Source: Mixophyes australis (Eukaryota > Chordata > Amphibia > Anura > Limnodynastidae). From it: a stretch of 64,000 nucleotides of DNA. Position 1 is the first letter of the stretch. Each line of letters starts with the position of its first letter. Below are positions 51,704 to 63,640 of the stretch, piece by piece. A model generated the notes under the pieces. It saw only the letters and a list, made by a program, of their open reading frames with translations. It had not been told where the DNA came from and searched no databases. The stretch is taken from NCBI GenBank assembly GCA_036250195.1, contig JAVHZZ010000004.1:253114728-253178727 (forward strand), written 5' to 3'. The position numbers and the translations under genes were made by a program.

Positions 51704-54697
51704 TTAATCCTCACCCTCATCAGTGTGTACGTCATCATCACAGACTATCAATTCATCGCCGCTTGAATCCGCCATTAGAGAACAGTCAGTGCTTGGATGT
51801 CTTGGATGGTGAAGGCCTTCCTCGTGGAAGATGTAGTTCATTTTTATAAACATCATTTTCTCCACATTTTTGGGAAGTAACCTTCTACGGCGATCACTGA
51901 CTAAGTTCCCTGCTGTGCTGAACACTCGTTCAGAGTACACACTGGAGGGTGGGCAGCTTAGGTATTGCAAAGCAAGTTTGTACATGGGTTTCCAAATGGC
52001 CTGCTTTTCTTCCCAGTAAGGAAAGGGACTGTCTGACATTTCCATATCAACTACCTCTTGAAAGTAATCCTCCACCATCCTTTGCATGTTTATACTCATA
52101 TTGGATGGAGTTATGGGCAAAGTGACACATTTTTTTGAAAAATCCTTCAAACCAGCCCAGATGTTAAATTGTTCTGGTCTGCCCCCTGTGTCTTCCCTGC
52201 TTCTTTTTTGGAAATTTAATTTTTTACGAGCAACAGCTTGAGAAAGTGAAGGAGGACACGTCGTCAAGCCGAGGCCCAGTTCAGCGGCCAACTTGCTGAG
52301 CAATAGCTCCTTGCAAAAGTTCACATCTCGCTCATTTACAAGTAAAGACTCAATGTAGGTTTTAAACCTTGGATCAAGCACAGTGGCCAAAACGTACTGA
52401 TCCGAGTTCAAGATCTTAATAACTCGAGGATCATTGTGAAGCGAATTAAGTACTTGATCGACAAGGCCAACATACTTTGCTGAATTGCTTGCTTTCAGCT
52501 CCTCCTTCATTTTCTCAAGCTGCTTTTCCAATAGTCTAATTAAAGGAATGACTTGGCTCAAACTAGCAGAGTCTGCACTGACCTCACATGTCACAACTTC
52601 AAATGGTTTCAGCACCTTGCACAGCACTGAAAGGATTCCCCACTGTGCAAGAGTGAAATACATCCCCCCTCCTTTCCCAATGTCATGACTTGTGCAATAT
52701 GCTTGGATGGCTTTGCGCTGTTCCTCCATCCTCTGAAGCATGTACAGGGTGGAATTCCACCGAGTTACCACCTCTTGCTTAAGTTGGTGGCAGGGCAAGT
52801 TAAACTGCTCTTGGAGCTGCTGTAATCTCCTACATGCTGTGGCTGAATGCCTGAAATGGCCTGAAATTTTACGGGCCACCGAAAGCATCTCCTGCACCTC
52901 ACGGTTATTTCGTAGGAAGCTCTGCACCACCAAGTTGATGGTGTGAGCAAAACAGGGAATATGTTGGAAATCACCCAGCTGTAATGCTCGCACTATATTG
53001 TTGGCGTTATCTGAAATGACATACCCTGGGGAGAGTCCGAGTGGTATAAGCCATGCATCAATCACATCTCTCAGTTTGCGTAACAAATTGTCAGCCGTAT
53101 GCCTGTTAGTGAAGCCGGTGATACAAAGAGTGGCCTGCCTGTGACAAATGTTACGTAGTGGTGTACATGCTGCTGCTGTTCCTGCTGGTGAAGGTGAATG
53201 ACCAACCCAGTGGGCTGTCACAGTCATATAGTCTTTGGTTTGGCCACTTCCACTTGTCCACATATCTGTGGTTAAGTGAACAGTGGGCAGAATGGCATTT
53301 TTCAGCGCAATCTCTACATTTTTACACACTTTTTGGTATAGTTGTGGAATAGCTTTACGGGAGAAATGGTGTCGCGATGGAATTCTGTAACGCGGACACA
53401 AAACCTCAATTAACTGTGAAAAACCAGCTGCGTTTATTGTGGAGATTGGACGCAGATCTAACACTAACATTGCAGCCATGGCGTCTGTGATTCGCTTGGC
53501 GACTGGGTGACTGCTGTCATATTTGCTTCCCCTCGCAAATGATTGTTTCACAGTTAATTGCTGAAATGTAGGACTGCTCATTTTATTAACCTGCCTCTGG
53601 GATGACGATTCACCCCCAGCAGCAGCAACAGCAGCAGCAGGACTAACGCTTTCTTCAGAGGAATCAATAATAGTGCCGGAGTCATCCAGCCTTAAGTGGG
53701 ATGCCGGGCTAACTCCAAGCGCTACTGAGGATATTGATGAGGATGGTGTGGTGGGTGTATTTTGTAGCCGTCGGTATGTCGGTGAGCGGAGGGTCTTAGC
53801 TGATGAGGGAGTGCTTGTATTCTTTTGGGAAGAACTTTCAGCTTTTCCCAACACTTTGCCATGAACTCTCGTTAAATGGCGTAACATAGACGAGGTTCCA
53901 AGATGGTTAAGGTCCCTCCCTCGACTGACTGTGGCTTCACATACACTACAAATGGCTATACAATTGTTGTCTGGATTTGGGTAGAAATAATTCCACACAT
54001 AAGAAGTGGATTTTTTTGTTTTATGCCCAGGCATGACAATGGCCTTTTTCTTGTCACGTGCCAGAACTGCTGCCACTGGTGCAGGACTTACACAAACAAC
54101 CTCATCCTCATCAACATCCTCATTAGCGCCCTCGTCGCCTACACAAATCTCCCCCTCATCCTCTTCTAATTCCAAAGTGGCATCCTCAATTTGGGTATCA
54201 CCGCCTACACTCGGGCTATTAAGGCACACATCAGCAGAATGCTCACGATTAGACATCCCACTGTTGGATGGACTCTCCACAGGGATTGTTGTCATTTGTG
54301 AATCAGAGCAAATATTCTCCTGTAATGCCTCACTGTTATCTTGCAGCTCAGCTTTGACGCGTAACAGTAGTTGTGCACCAATTGTAGGCTGGGTAACTTT
54401 TTGGGATCTGCCACTAATAGCCAAAGGTGAAGGCCTCATTCTCTCTTTGCCACTGCGTGTGTAGAATGGCATGCTTGCAATTTTTTTTTTATCGTCACTT
54501 AACTTTTGCTCAGTTACACTTCTTTTTCGCTTCAATACAGTAAATTTTTTTTTGGTTTTTGTTTTTTGCACTAATTTGAAAACACTCTGTTGTTTGACAT
54601 CGCCTTGGCCAGATGACGTACTGGGAACACTAACATCAGGACTGGTGACAGAACCTGGTTGCTCATTTAGATCATATGTGGACTGCTTTGAATCCAT
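51704..54697 (-). CDS. hAT transposase with BED zinc finger
   Basis: 997 residues, uninterrupted. Basic N terminus (about 45-100), acidic stretch (about 170-200), BED-type zinc finger about 231-280 (C250, C253, H274, H279) for DNA binding, then the RNase H-like catalytic core with D478 (HLTTDMW), D563 (VISDNANN) and E923 (YSERVFSTAG), separated by the helical insertion domain, and the C-terminal hAT dimerisation region (YLSCPPSSVYSERVFSTAGN, RRRRLLPKNVEKMMF). Length and order fit BED-bearing Ac-like hATs; related host proteins are the ZBED family. The intact TIRs and 8-bp target duplication show this is a transposon gene, not a domesticated one. Confidence 0.95.
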   Translation of the reverse strand: MDSKQSTYDLNEQPGSVTSPDVSVPSTSSGQGDVKQQSVFKLVQKTKTKKKFTVLKRKRSVTEQKLSDDKKKIASMPFYTRSGKERMRPSPLAISGRSQKVTQPTIGAQLLLRVKAELQDNSEALQENICSDSQMTTIPVESPSNSGMSNREHSADVCLNSPSVGGDTQIEDATLELEEDEGEICVGDEGANEDVDEDEVVCVSPAPVAAVLARDKKKAIVMPGHKTKKSTSYVWNYFYPNPDNNCIAICSVCEATVSRGRDLNHLGTSSMLRHLTRVHGKVLGKAESSSQKNTSTPSSAKTLRSPTYRRLQNTPTTPSSSISSVALGVSPASHLRLDDSGTIIDSSEESVSPAAAVAAAGGESSSQRQVNKMSSPTFQQLTVKQSFARGSKYDSSHPVAKRITDAMAAMLVLDLRPISTINAAGFSQLIEVLCPRYRIPSRHHFSRKAIPQLYQKVCKNVEIALKNAILPTVHLTTDMWTSGSGQTKDYMTVTAHWVGHSPSPAGTAAACTPLRNICHRQATLCITGFTNRHTADNLLRKLRDVIDAWLIPLGLSPGYVISDNANNIVRALQLGDFQHIPCFAHTINLVVQSFLRNNREVQEMLSVARKISGHFRHSATACRRLQQLQEQFNLPCHQLKQEVVTRWNSTLYMLQRMEEQRKAIQAYCTSHDIGKGGGMYFTLAQWGILSVLCKVLKPFEVVTCEVSADSASLSQVIPLIRLLEKQLEKMKEELKASNSAKYVGLVDQVLNSLHNDPRVIKILNSDQYVLATVLDPRFKTYIESLLVNERDVNFCKELLLSKLAAELGLGLTTCPPSLSQAVARKKLNFQKRSREDTGGRPEQFNIWAGLKDFSKKCVTLPITPSNMSINMQRMVEDYFQEVVDMEMSDSPFPYWEEKQAIWKPMYKLALQYLSCPPSSVYSERVFSTAGNLVSDRRRRLLPKNVEKMMFIKMNYIFHEEGLHHPRHPSTDCSLMADSSGDELIVCDDDVHTDEGED

Positions 54698-54708
54698 TCT
54701 GAGCGCAA

Positions 54709-57700
54709 ACCACTGGGGAGTGCTAAAAATTATTTAGTAGATTCTGCTGACAGTTATGACTTTTGACAGCCAGAAATATTAATGCACAATTAGGGAGGAC
54801 ACCCCAAAAACACTGAGGAGTGCTAAAAATTATTTAGTAGATACTGCTGACAGATATGACTTTTGACAGCCAGAAATATTAATGCACAATTAGGGAGGAC
54901 ACCCCAAAAACACTGAGGAGTGCTAAAAACTATTTAGTAGATACTGCTGACAGATATGACTTTTGACAGCCAGAAATATTAATGCACAATTAGGGAGGAC
55001 ACCCCAAAAACACTGAGGAGTGCTAAAAATTATTTAGTAGATACTGCTGACAGATATGACTTTTGACAGCCAGAAATATTAATGCACAATTAGGGAGGAC
55101 ACCCCAAAAACACTGAGGAGTGCTAAAAATTATTTAGTAGATACTGCTGACAGATATGACTTTTGACAGCCAGAAATATTAATGCACAATTAGGGAGGAC
55201 ACCCCAAAAACACTGAGGAGTGCTAAAAATTATTTAGTAGATACTGCTGACAGATATGACTTTTGACAGCCAGAAATATTAATGCACAATTAGGGAGGAC
55301 ACCCCAAAAACACTGAGGAGTGCTAAAAATTATTTAGTAGATACTGCTGACAGATATGACTTTTGACAGCCAGAAATATTAATGCACAATTAGGGAGGAC
55401 ACCCCAAAAACACTGAGGAGTGCTAAAAACTATTTAGTAGATACTGCTGACAGATATGACTTTTGACAGCCAGAAATATTAATGCACAATTAGGGAGGAC
55501 ACCCCAAAAACACTGAGGAGTGCTAAAAATTATTTAGTAGATACTGCTGACAGATATGACTTTTGACAGCCAGAAATATTAATGCACAATTAGGGAGGAC
55601 ACCCCAAAAACACTGAGGAGTGCTAAAAATTATTTAGTAGATACTGCTGACAGATATGACTTTTGACAGCCAGAAATATTAATGCACAATTAGGGAGGAC
55701 ACCCCAAAAACACTGAGGAGTGCTAAAAATTATTTAGTAGATACTGCTGACAGATATGACTTTTGACAGCCAGAAATATTAATGCACAATTAGGGAGGAC
55801 ACCCCAAAAACACTGAGGAGTGCTAAAAATTATTTAGTAGATACTGCTGACAGATATGACTTTTGACAGCCAGAAATATTAATGCACAATTAGGGAGGAC
55901 ACCCCAAAAACACTGAGGAGTGCTAAAAACTATTTAGTAGATACTGCTTACAGATATGACTTTTGACAGCCAGAAATATTAATGCACAATTAGGGAGGAC
56001 ACCCCAAAAACACTGAGGAGTGCTAAAAATTATTTAGTAGATACTGCTGACAGATATGACTTTTGACAGCCAGAAATATTAATGCACAATTAGGGAGGAC
56101 ACCCCAAAAACACTGAGGAGTGCTAAAAATTATTTAGTAGATACTGCTGACAGATATGACTTTTGACAGCCAGAAATATTAATGCACAATTAGGGAGGAC
56201 ACCCCAAAAACACTGAGGAGTGCTAAAAATTATTTAGTAGATACTGCTGACAGATATGACTTTTGACAGCCAGAAATATTAATGCACAATTAGGGAGGAC
56301 ACCCCAAAAACACTGAGGAGTGCTAAAAATTATTTAGTAGATACTGCTGACAGATATGACTTTTGACAGCCAGAAATATTAATGCACAATTAGGGAGGAC
56401 ACCCCAAAAACACTGAGGAGTGCTAAAAATTATTTAGTAGATACTGCTGACAGATATGACTTTTGACAGCCAGAAATATTAATGCACAATTAGGGAGGAC
56501 ACCCCAAAAACACTGAGGAGTGCTAAAAATTATTTAGTAGATACTGCTGACAGATATGACTTTTGACAGCCAGAAATATTAATGCACAATTAGGGAGGAC
56601 ACCCCAAAAACACTGAGGAGTGCTAAAAATTATTTAGTAGATACTGCTGACAGATATGACTTTTGACAGCCAGAAATATTAATGCACAATTAGGGAGGAC
56701 ACCCCAAAAACACTGAGGAGTGCTAAAAATTATTTAGTAGATACTGCTGACAGATATGACTTTTGACAGCCAGAAATATTAATGCACAATTAGGGAGGAC
56801 ACCCCAAAAACACTGAGGAGTGCTAAAAATTATTTAGTAGATACTGCTGACAGATATGACTTTTGACAGCCAGAAATATTAATGCACAATTAGGGAGGAC
56901 ACCCCAAAAACACTGAGGAGTGCTAAAAATTATTTAGTAGATACTGCTGACAGATATGACTTTTGACAGCCAGAAATATTAATGCACAATTAGGGAGGAC
57001 ACCCCAAAAACACTGAGGAGTGCTAAAAATTATTTAGTAGATACTGCTGACAGATATGACTTTTGACAGCCAGAAATATTAATGCACAATTAGGGAGGAC
57101 ACCCCAAAAACACTGAGGAGTGCTAAAAACTATTTAGTAGATACTGCTTACAGATATGACTTTTGACAGCCAGAAATATTAATGCACAATTAGGGAGGAC
57201 ACCCCAAAAACACTGAGGAGTGCTAAAAATTATTTAGTAGATACTGCTGACAGATATGACTTTTGACAGCCAGAAATATTAATGCACAATTAGGGAGGAC
57301 ACCCCAAAAACACTGAGGAGTGCTAAAAATTATTTAGTAGATACTGCTGACAGATATGACTTTTGACAGCCAGAAATATTAATGCACAATTAGGGAGGAC
57401 ACCCCAAAAACACTGAGGAGTGCTAAAAATTATTTAGTAGATACTGCTGACAGATATGACTTTTGACAGCCAGAAATATTAATGCACAATTAGGGAGGAC
57501 ACCCCAAAAACACTGAGGAGTGCTAAAAATTATTTAGTAGATACTGCTGACAGATATGACTTTTGACAGCCAGAAATATTAATGCACAATTAGGGAGGAC
57601 ACCCCAAAAACACTGAGGAGTGCTAAAAATTATTTAGTAGATACTGCTGACAGATATGACTTTTGACAGCCAGAAATATTAATGCACAATTAGGGAGGAC

Positions 57701-58728
57701 ACCCCAAAAACACTGAGGAGTGCTAAAAATTATTTAGTAGATACTGCTGACAGATATGACTTTTGACAGCCAGAAATATTAATGCACAATTAGGGAGGAC
57801 ACCCCAAAAACACTGAGGAGTGCTAAAAATTATTTAGTAGATACTGCTGACAGATATGACTTTTGACAGCCAGAAATATTAATGCACAATTAGGGAGGAC
57901 ACCCCAAAAACACTGAGGAGTGCTAAAAATTATTTAGTAGATACTGCTGACAGATATGACTTTTGACAGCCAGAAATATTAATGCACAATTAGGGAGGAC
58001 ACCCCAAAAACACTGAGGAGTGCTAAAAATTATTTAGTAGATACTGCTGACAGATATGACTTTTGACAGCCAGAAATATTAATGCACAATTAGGGAGGAC
58101 ACCCCAAAAACACTGAGGAGTGCTAAAAATTATTTAGTAGATACTGCTGACAGATATGACTTTTGACAGCCAGAAATATTAATGCACAATTAGGGAGGAC
58201 ACCCCAAAAACACTGAGGAGTGCTAAAAATTATTTAGTAGATACTGCTGACAGATATGACTTTTGACAGCCAGAAATATTAATGCACAATTAGGGAGGAC
58301 ACCCCAAAAACACTGAGGAGTGCTAAAAATTATTTAGTAGATACTGCTGACAGATATGACTTTTGACAGCCAGAAATATTAATGCACAATTAGGGAGGAC
58401 ACCCCAAAAACACTGAGGAGTGCTAAAAATTATTTAGTAGATACTGCTGACAGATATGACTTTTGACAGCCAGAAATATTAATGCACAATTAGGGAGGAC
58501 ACCCCAAAAACACTGAGGAGTGCTAAAAATTATTTAGTAGATACTGCTGACAGATATGACTTTTGACAGCCAGAAATATTAATGCACAATTAGGGAGGAC
58601 ACCCCAAAAGCACTGAGGTGTGCTACAAATTATTTAGTAGATACTGCTGACAGATATGACTTTTGACAGCCAGAAATATTAATGCACAATTATGGGGGAC
58701 ACCCCAAAAGCGCTGGGGAGTGCCAAAT
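54709..58728. repeat. 100-bp satellite, about 40 copies, in the hAT
   Basis: Head-to-tail monomers of exactly 100 bp (AGGAGTGCTAAAAATTATTT, AGTAGATACTGCTGACAGAT, ATGACTTTTGACAGCCAGAA, ATATTAATGCACAATTAGGG, AGGACACCCCAAAAACACTG). Nearly all inner copies are identical; first and last two are diverged. The variant AAAAAC/TATTT occurs at about 54927, 55427, 55927 and 57127, and the further variant GCTTACAG at about 55947 and 57147, exactly 1200 bp apart. The array abuts the transposase start, so it is promoter or 5' UTR. Confidence 0.98.
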
Positions 58729-59080
58729 ATGAAGAAAAAATAATAAACCTCTATCCTCCTCTCTGCACTAGCGATTTTGGTTAGAGCAATTGCAAGAACA
58801 ATATTGTATTCTCTGTCCCTGCTCTAATTAGCCTATGACTACACCCTGCTCTCTCCCTCTGTCAAATGGCGATGGATTGCTGTGGAGGCGTGTATTTATA
58901 AAGTTGAAGTATCGCGAGAACCGAGTCCCGAGATCCGACAACGTCACAATGACGTTCGGCCTCGATTTGGATTCGGAATGGGCGGGAGAGTACCGAGCTG
59001 CTCAGCTCGGTACTCGGATACCCAAAGTTCGGGTGGGTTCGGTTCTCGGAGAACCGGACCCGCCCATCTCTAATTCAAAG

Positions 59081-59497
59081 CCATCTACCCCAGATGATGG
59101 AAACTGTTCCCTGATTATGTCACACTATATACATATATATAATATAAACATGTGACACTCATTGATTAGGTTTTTCTGTACGTTCTTTTGTAACTTTACA
59201 TTTCACATATGTATTGGACGTATCCTGCAGTGTATTGTCTGTTACAGCACAGCATAACTATACCCATATTCATTGACAGATGTTTCTCCAGATCCGCTCC
59301 TTGTTGAATACGGTCTTTTTACGTTTCTTAAATAATGAGGCCCTACATGTACAACGTTGGAACTAAACTTTTCTATTCCAATTTATAAACAAAAAAATAC
59401 TATCACAGTAAGTCTGATACACTTTTTACACTTAACCGCCCTGGGTACAGCAATGATCACGCTGTACACAACAGGTGCACTACACTAGAATTCCTGA
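59081..59497. other. Unannotated spacer
   Basis: No feature recognised right of the hAT target duplication. Confidence 0.5.
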
Positions 59498-59999
59498 TGT
59501 CACATGACTGCCCCTAGAGGCAGTTTATCAAACCTTCCTTTATATAAACCTTTTCTGAACACTGCAACAGTGTCAGAACAACAAGTTTATTTCCTTTTGT
59601 TTGGCTATTGATACTTACCTCTGGCTTATCTGTATCCTGACTTTGTGACTTTTCTTTGGATTCTGATTCTGTACTTTATTGATCGTTCTGTGTACCAGTC
59701 CCAGCTCATCTTACTATTCCTGGATTCTGATCTTATTCTGGTTGACCCATATGTGTGTACCAGTCCCCGGCTCGTCTGACCATTTTTTGTTTACTGCAAT
59801 TTTGTCATATAACCGTATTATGCCAAAAGGCGGTCCAGAGGACCACAGCCTGTAGGTTGCTGGCAGCGAAGTTCACCCTGCCTTGTGGCGGTTCTTGGTG
59901 AAAACTGGGGGACTCATTAGACTCCGCATCTCTGTCTGGCCAGTGTTAATTTTGGCTAATACCCAGAATCCACATTATTATTTAGGAATTATCATGACA
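59498..59999 (+). repeat. Gypsy-type LTR F (solo or truncated), plus orientation
   Basis: Starts TGTCACATGACTGCC, ends ATTATCATGACA. TATA-like TTTATATAAACC near 59538. The stretch GTGGCGGTTCTTGGTGAAAA...CTCATTAGACTCCGCATCTC is the reverse complement of the matching block in LTR pieces B, D and E, so F is a family member in the opposite orientation. No 5-bp target duplication seen. Confidence 0.65.
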
Positions 60000-60237
60000 A
60001 AGTCCACTTCAACCTATGCCCTATACAGACTTTGAAATACCACCGAAGAGATTCTGGACTATAATGTATAATGTACTACTAAAAGTGAACAAGACATTGA
60101 CACCAAATGATTTTATGTGATACTCTGCTGTACTGTGTGTGAGTGCAAGAAACATATATTATGTTATGTTCAGGCTATAATTAGTGTTAGCCTCCAGTAA
60201 ATATTGCTAAAGTATGTGTATGTGTGTGAATATATGT

Positions 60238-60238
<1 letters not shown>
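60000..60238. other. Unannotated spacer
   Basis: No feature recognised. Confidence 0.5.

Positions 60239-60301
<63 letters not shown>
60239..60301. repeat. (TA)n microsatellite
   Basis: Nearly pure TA run. Confidence 0.96.
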
Positions 60302-60303
<2 letters not shown>

Positions 60304-62243
60304 CAACACTCCATGTCTAATTGTATATACTGGGATGGTTATTTTACACCACCTCTATTGTTGTTCATGCATATCACTGTGCATCATCATCATCAACATT
60401 TATTTATATAGTGCCAGCAGATTCCGTTGCGCTTTACAATTGGGAACAAGCATTATAACATTAAGCAATACTGGGTAATACATACAGACAGAGAGGAAAG
60501 AGAACCCTGCTCGCAAGCTTACAATCTATTGGACAGTGGGAGTTTGAAGCACAAGGGCATGTGCTACATCATATTGCACATTGGACCAACTAGAATGCAA
60601 AGATAAAAGTATTGAGAGGGCTGTGTGATCAGTCACACAGCAATGTTGATCAGAGGGTTGTTGTCTTGTGTTAGCTATGTAGAGAGTGGTAATTGGGTAA
60701 CTTAGGGAGATTAAGATGCTGGTTGAGGAATATCATAAGCTTGTCTGAAGAGGTGGGTTTTCAGAGAATGCTTGAAGGTTTGATGACTAAAGGAAAGTCT
60801 TACTGTGCGAGGGAGGGAATTCCACAAAGTGGATACAGCCCGAAAAAAGTCCTGTAACCGAATGGGAGGATGTGATGAGAGTGGAAGAGAGACGCAGATC
60901 TTGTGCAGAACAGAGATGTCGAGATGGGAGATATTTTGAGACAAGTGAGGAGATGTATGTCGGTGCAATTTTGCTGATGGCCTTGTATGTTAGTAGAAGA
61001 ATTGTATATTGAATTTTTTGAAATACAGGCAACCAATGTAGAGACTGACAGAGTGGCTCAGCAGAGGAAGAACAGTTTACAAGGAAAATCAATCTAGCCG
61101 CTGCATGCAAAATAGATTGTAGGGGTTCAAGTCTGATTTTGGGAAGACCAGTAAGGAGGGAATTGCAATAGTCGATGTGGGAGTTGATAAGTGCATGAAT
61201 TAAGGTTTTTGCAGTGTCTTGTGTGAGATATGTGCATATTCTGGAAATGTAGTTTAAATATATGTAACATGATTTAGATATAGAGTCAATGTGGGAATAA
61301 ATGACAGTTGTGAGTCAAGGATTACATCTAGCAAGCGAGCTTGTTGGGTAGGATTTATGGTCATGTTATCAACAGAAATATAAATGTCAGGCAGGAAGCT
61401 TTTGTTTTGGGTGGGAATATTATTAAATCAGTTTTTGAAAGATTGAGTTTGAGTTGACGAGAAGACATTCAAGATGAAATGGCAGAAAGACAGAAAGACA
61501 GTCAGTAACCCGAGACAACAAAGATGGTGAAAGATCAGGAGAGGATAGATAGATGTGTGTATCATCCACATAGAGATGACACTGAAATCCAAAGGAGCTT
61601 ATTAATTTTCCAAAAGAAGTATTGTCGATAGATAATAGCAGAGGACCTTGGACTGAGCCTTGTGGCAGAGGTGGATCCAGAGAAATTAACACTGGAAGAG
61701 TGATTAGATAGGTAGAATGAGAACTAGTGTCTTCAAGACCAAGAAAGTGCCTTCAAGACCTAGGGATTGTAGCGTTTGTATGAGGATAGAGTGGTCAACA
61801 GTGTCAAATGCAGCAGAGAGATCCAGGAGAATTAGTATAGAGTAATAAGCTTTTACTTTTTGCTTTGATCAAACCATTGACAACCTTGGTCAACAATCTC
61901 TGTGGAGTGTTGAGAGCGAAAGCCTGACTGAAGAGAATCCAGTAGGTGGTTTCCTGTAATAAAGTGTGTGAGGTGAGTGTGGGCAATCCTCTCGAAAAGC
62001 TTGGAGGGGCATGGGAGCTGAGAGATAGGGCAGTAATTTGAGAGAGAGTTTGGGTCAGAATTTTGATTTTTTAAAATAGGAGTAATCACTGCATGCTTGA
62101 ATAGTGATGGTAAAATACCAGTAGAAAGACATAGGTTACAGATTTTAATTAGAGGTGGAATGAGCATAGGAGACAGAGGTGGAATGAGCACAGGAGACAG
62201 GGACCTACTAATTTGTTAGGGAATATGATCAAGAGGACAGGAG

Positions 62244-63451
62244 TGTCACGGGCACTAGGAGTTTTACCCAGAATTCACCAGGTGTAGCTACACTTACCAG
62301 AAGTGCGGACCTCTGGATAGTGTGGTGAATCAGTGGAACCATACAGTAGAATAGAGGAAAGGAATGTCAATAGTATAAATGCTGAGTCTTGGCACCGTGG
62401 AACTGTGATGTACAGCAGTTTAGTAAACAGGATAAAATGAGGAAAGAGTCCAAGTGCCTTAGCACGCAGGTAGCATATAGCAGGCCAGTACTTGATAACT
62501 GGATAACGTTAGGCAGAGACCAATCAACAATATAGTAGAACAGTCAGCGATTTGCAGCTACAATACAGAGGCACTTGTAGACTTTAGTCCAGCTAATAGC
62601 TACCATACAGAGTAGTAGCTTATATCACAAGGAAACATGAATGGTCTACAGCTGGTAAGTTTCACCATGGATATGTAGAGAAGACTTGTCCAGTGCTGGT
62701 GTGTAACAGAATAGCGTGAGTGGTCTGCAATTGGCAAGTTGTACCACTGATGTGAAGGGAAGACTTATCCAGGCGCAAGCATGGAACGAAGTAACGTGAG
62801 TGGTCTGCAATAGGCAAGTTTTACCACTGATGTGTAGAGAAGACTTGTCCAGGTGCAGGCGTGGAACGGAGTAACGTGAGTGGTCTGCAATAGGCAAGTT
62901 TTACCACTGATGTGTAGAGAAGACTTGTCCAGGTGCAGGCGTGGAACGGAGTAACGTGAGTGGTCTGCAATAGGCAAGTTGTACCACTGATGTGAAGAGG
63001 AGACTTGTCCAGGAGCAGGCAGGTAATGAGGGTAGCGAGAGTAGTCTGCAGCGGGTAAGCTCTACTACCGATGTGGAGAGGAGACTTGTCCAGGAGCAGG
63101 CAGGTAACGGAGGTAGCGAGAGTAGTCTGCAGCGGGTAAGTTCTACTACTGATGTGGAGAGGAGACTTGTTCAGAGCAAACGGATAACACGAGCAGAAAC
63201 AGGAAACACCTCAGAGACTCAAGGAATGAGAACCAAGAACAGGCAAAGGTAATAGGTCAACAGGTGCCTTAAGTACTAAGAGGTTATTAATTAACCAATG
63301 AGACTAGAGGTGAGGTATTAACAGTTCAGGGTTTCTGCACATGCGCAATCTTAGTCAAGATGGCGGACGGCCGCGGCTCAGGAGAGGCGCCGGCAGGAGC
63401 GAGAGAGACCCATGTCCCAACCTAGAGGCACTAACAGTCCGGTGAGTGACA
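62244..63451 (-). repeat. Solo LTR C, related to element A
   Basis: 1208 bp with 5-bp target duplication AGGAG (62239-62243, 63452-63456). Plus-strand ends TGTCACGGGCACTAGGAG and CAGTCCGGTGAGTGACA match the element A LTR. Promoter in sense: AAGATGGCGG-type YY1 site (63357-63366), NRF1-like TGCACATGCGCA (63336-63347), then the start block GCCTGTTCTT near 63247. Internal solo-LTR recombination presumably removed gag and pol. Seven hairpin units fill its right half. Confidence 0.93.
62641..63150 (-). repeat. Array of seven LTR hairpin units
   Basis: Units at 62641, 62719, 62799, 62879, 62959, 63040 and 63121 (each 28-30 bp, period about 80). Arms: ATGGT/ACCAT in the first, AGTGGT/ACCACT in four, AGTAGT/ACTAC(C) and AGTAGT/ACTACT in the last two. 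The loop core CTGCAATAGGCAAGTT is similar to element A. Paired changes preserve the stem. Confidence 0.85.
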
Positions 63452-63640
63452 AGGAGGTAGAGTAGGAAGATGAGGAGAGAGTAGAAACTTCCTCTTCATT
63501 TGTGGGATCAAATGAAGAAAGCGTGTCATGTGCAATTCCTCGTGGTATGATAAGCTAACATAAGAGGTTGTTTTTTTCTGAGAGGCACATATCAATGTTT
63601 GAAAGGATGGCACATCGTTTGTTGTTGTATTAAGTACTTC

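Larger units (their letters stand above)
50613..59072 (-). mobile_element. hAT DNA transposon with satellite-expanded flank (8.46 kb)
   Basis: 8460 bp between 8-bp target duplications ATTCAAAG (50605-50612, 59073-59080). Ends TAGAGATGG (left) and CCATCTCTA (right). The left subterminal region is GGTTTTGGTTTTGG-rich, the right one holds GGTTCTCGGAGAACCGG and GAGTACCGAGCTGCTCAGCTC-type palindromes. One intact transposase on the minus strand; arrays of about 100-bp units on both sides of it. Most of the excess length over a usual 3- to 5-kb hAT is the 4-kb array. Confidence 0.96.
60385..63640 (-). pseudogene. L2-type LINE, decayed, 5'-truncated and split by an LTR
   Basis: Read on the minus strand. 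From about 63640 a frame (STLSSSSYST) runs to the LTR insertion and resumes after it (CPLDHIPNKLVG), then RT domain blocks: [62 protein letters not shown] (the YADD box, here YVDD). A C-terminal conserved part follows (MHAAARLIF, LHWLPVFQKIQYTILLLTYK, APTYISSLVSKYLPSRHL). The 3' end at 60385 is GCACTATATAAATAAATGTT plus GATGATG repeats. Several frameshifts and stops make it inactive. I assign it to the L2/CR1 group by RT and tail signature. Confidence 0.85.

Noticed and set aside
51704..54697. Domesticated ZBED-like host gene
   Set aside because: Element ends and the 8-bp target duplication ATTCAAAG are intact and the catalytic residues are present, so it is a transposon.
59498..59999. Target duplication for LTR F
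   Set aside because: Flanks CCTGA and AAAGT do not match; ends may be shifted or the LTR truncated, so I did not claim a solo LTR with certainty.
62641..63150. Regularly spaced repeats that look CRISPR-like
   Set aside because: Period about 80 with spacers that are themselves similar between units; eukaryotic LTR context, no cas genes. It is a tandem array.
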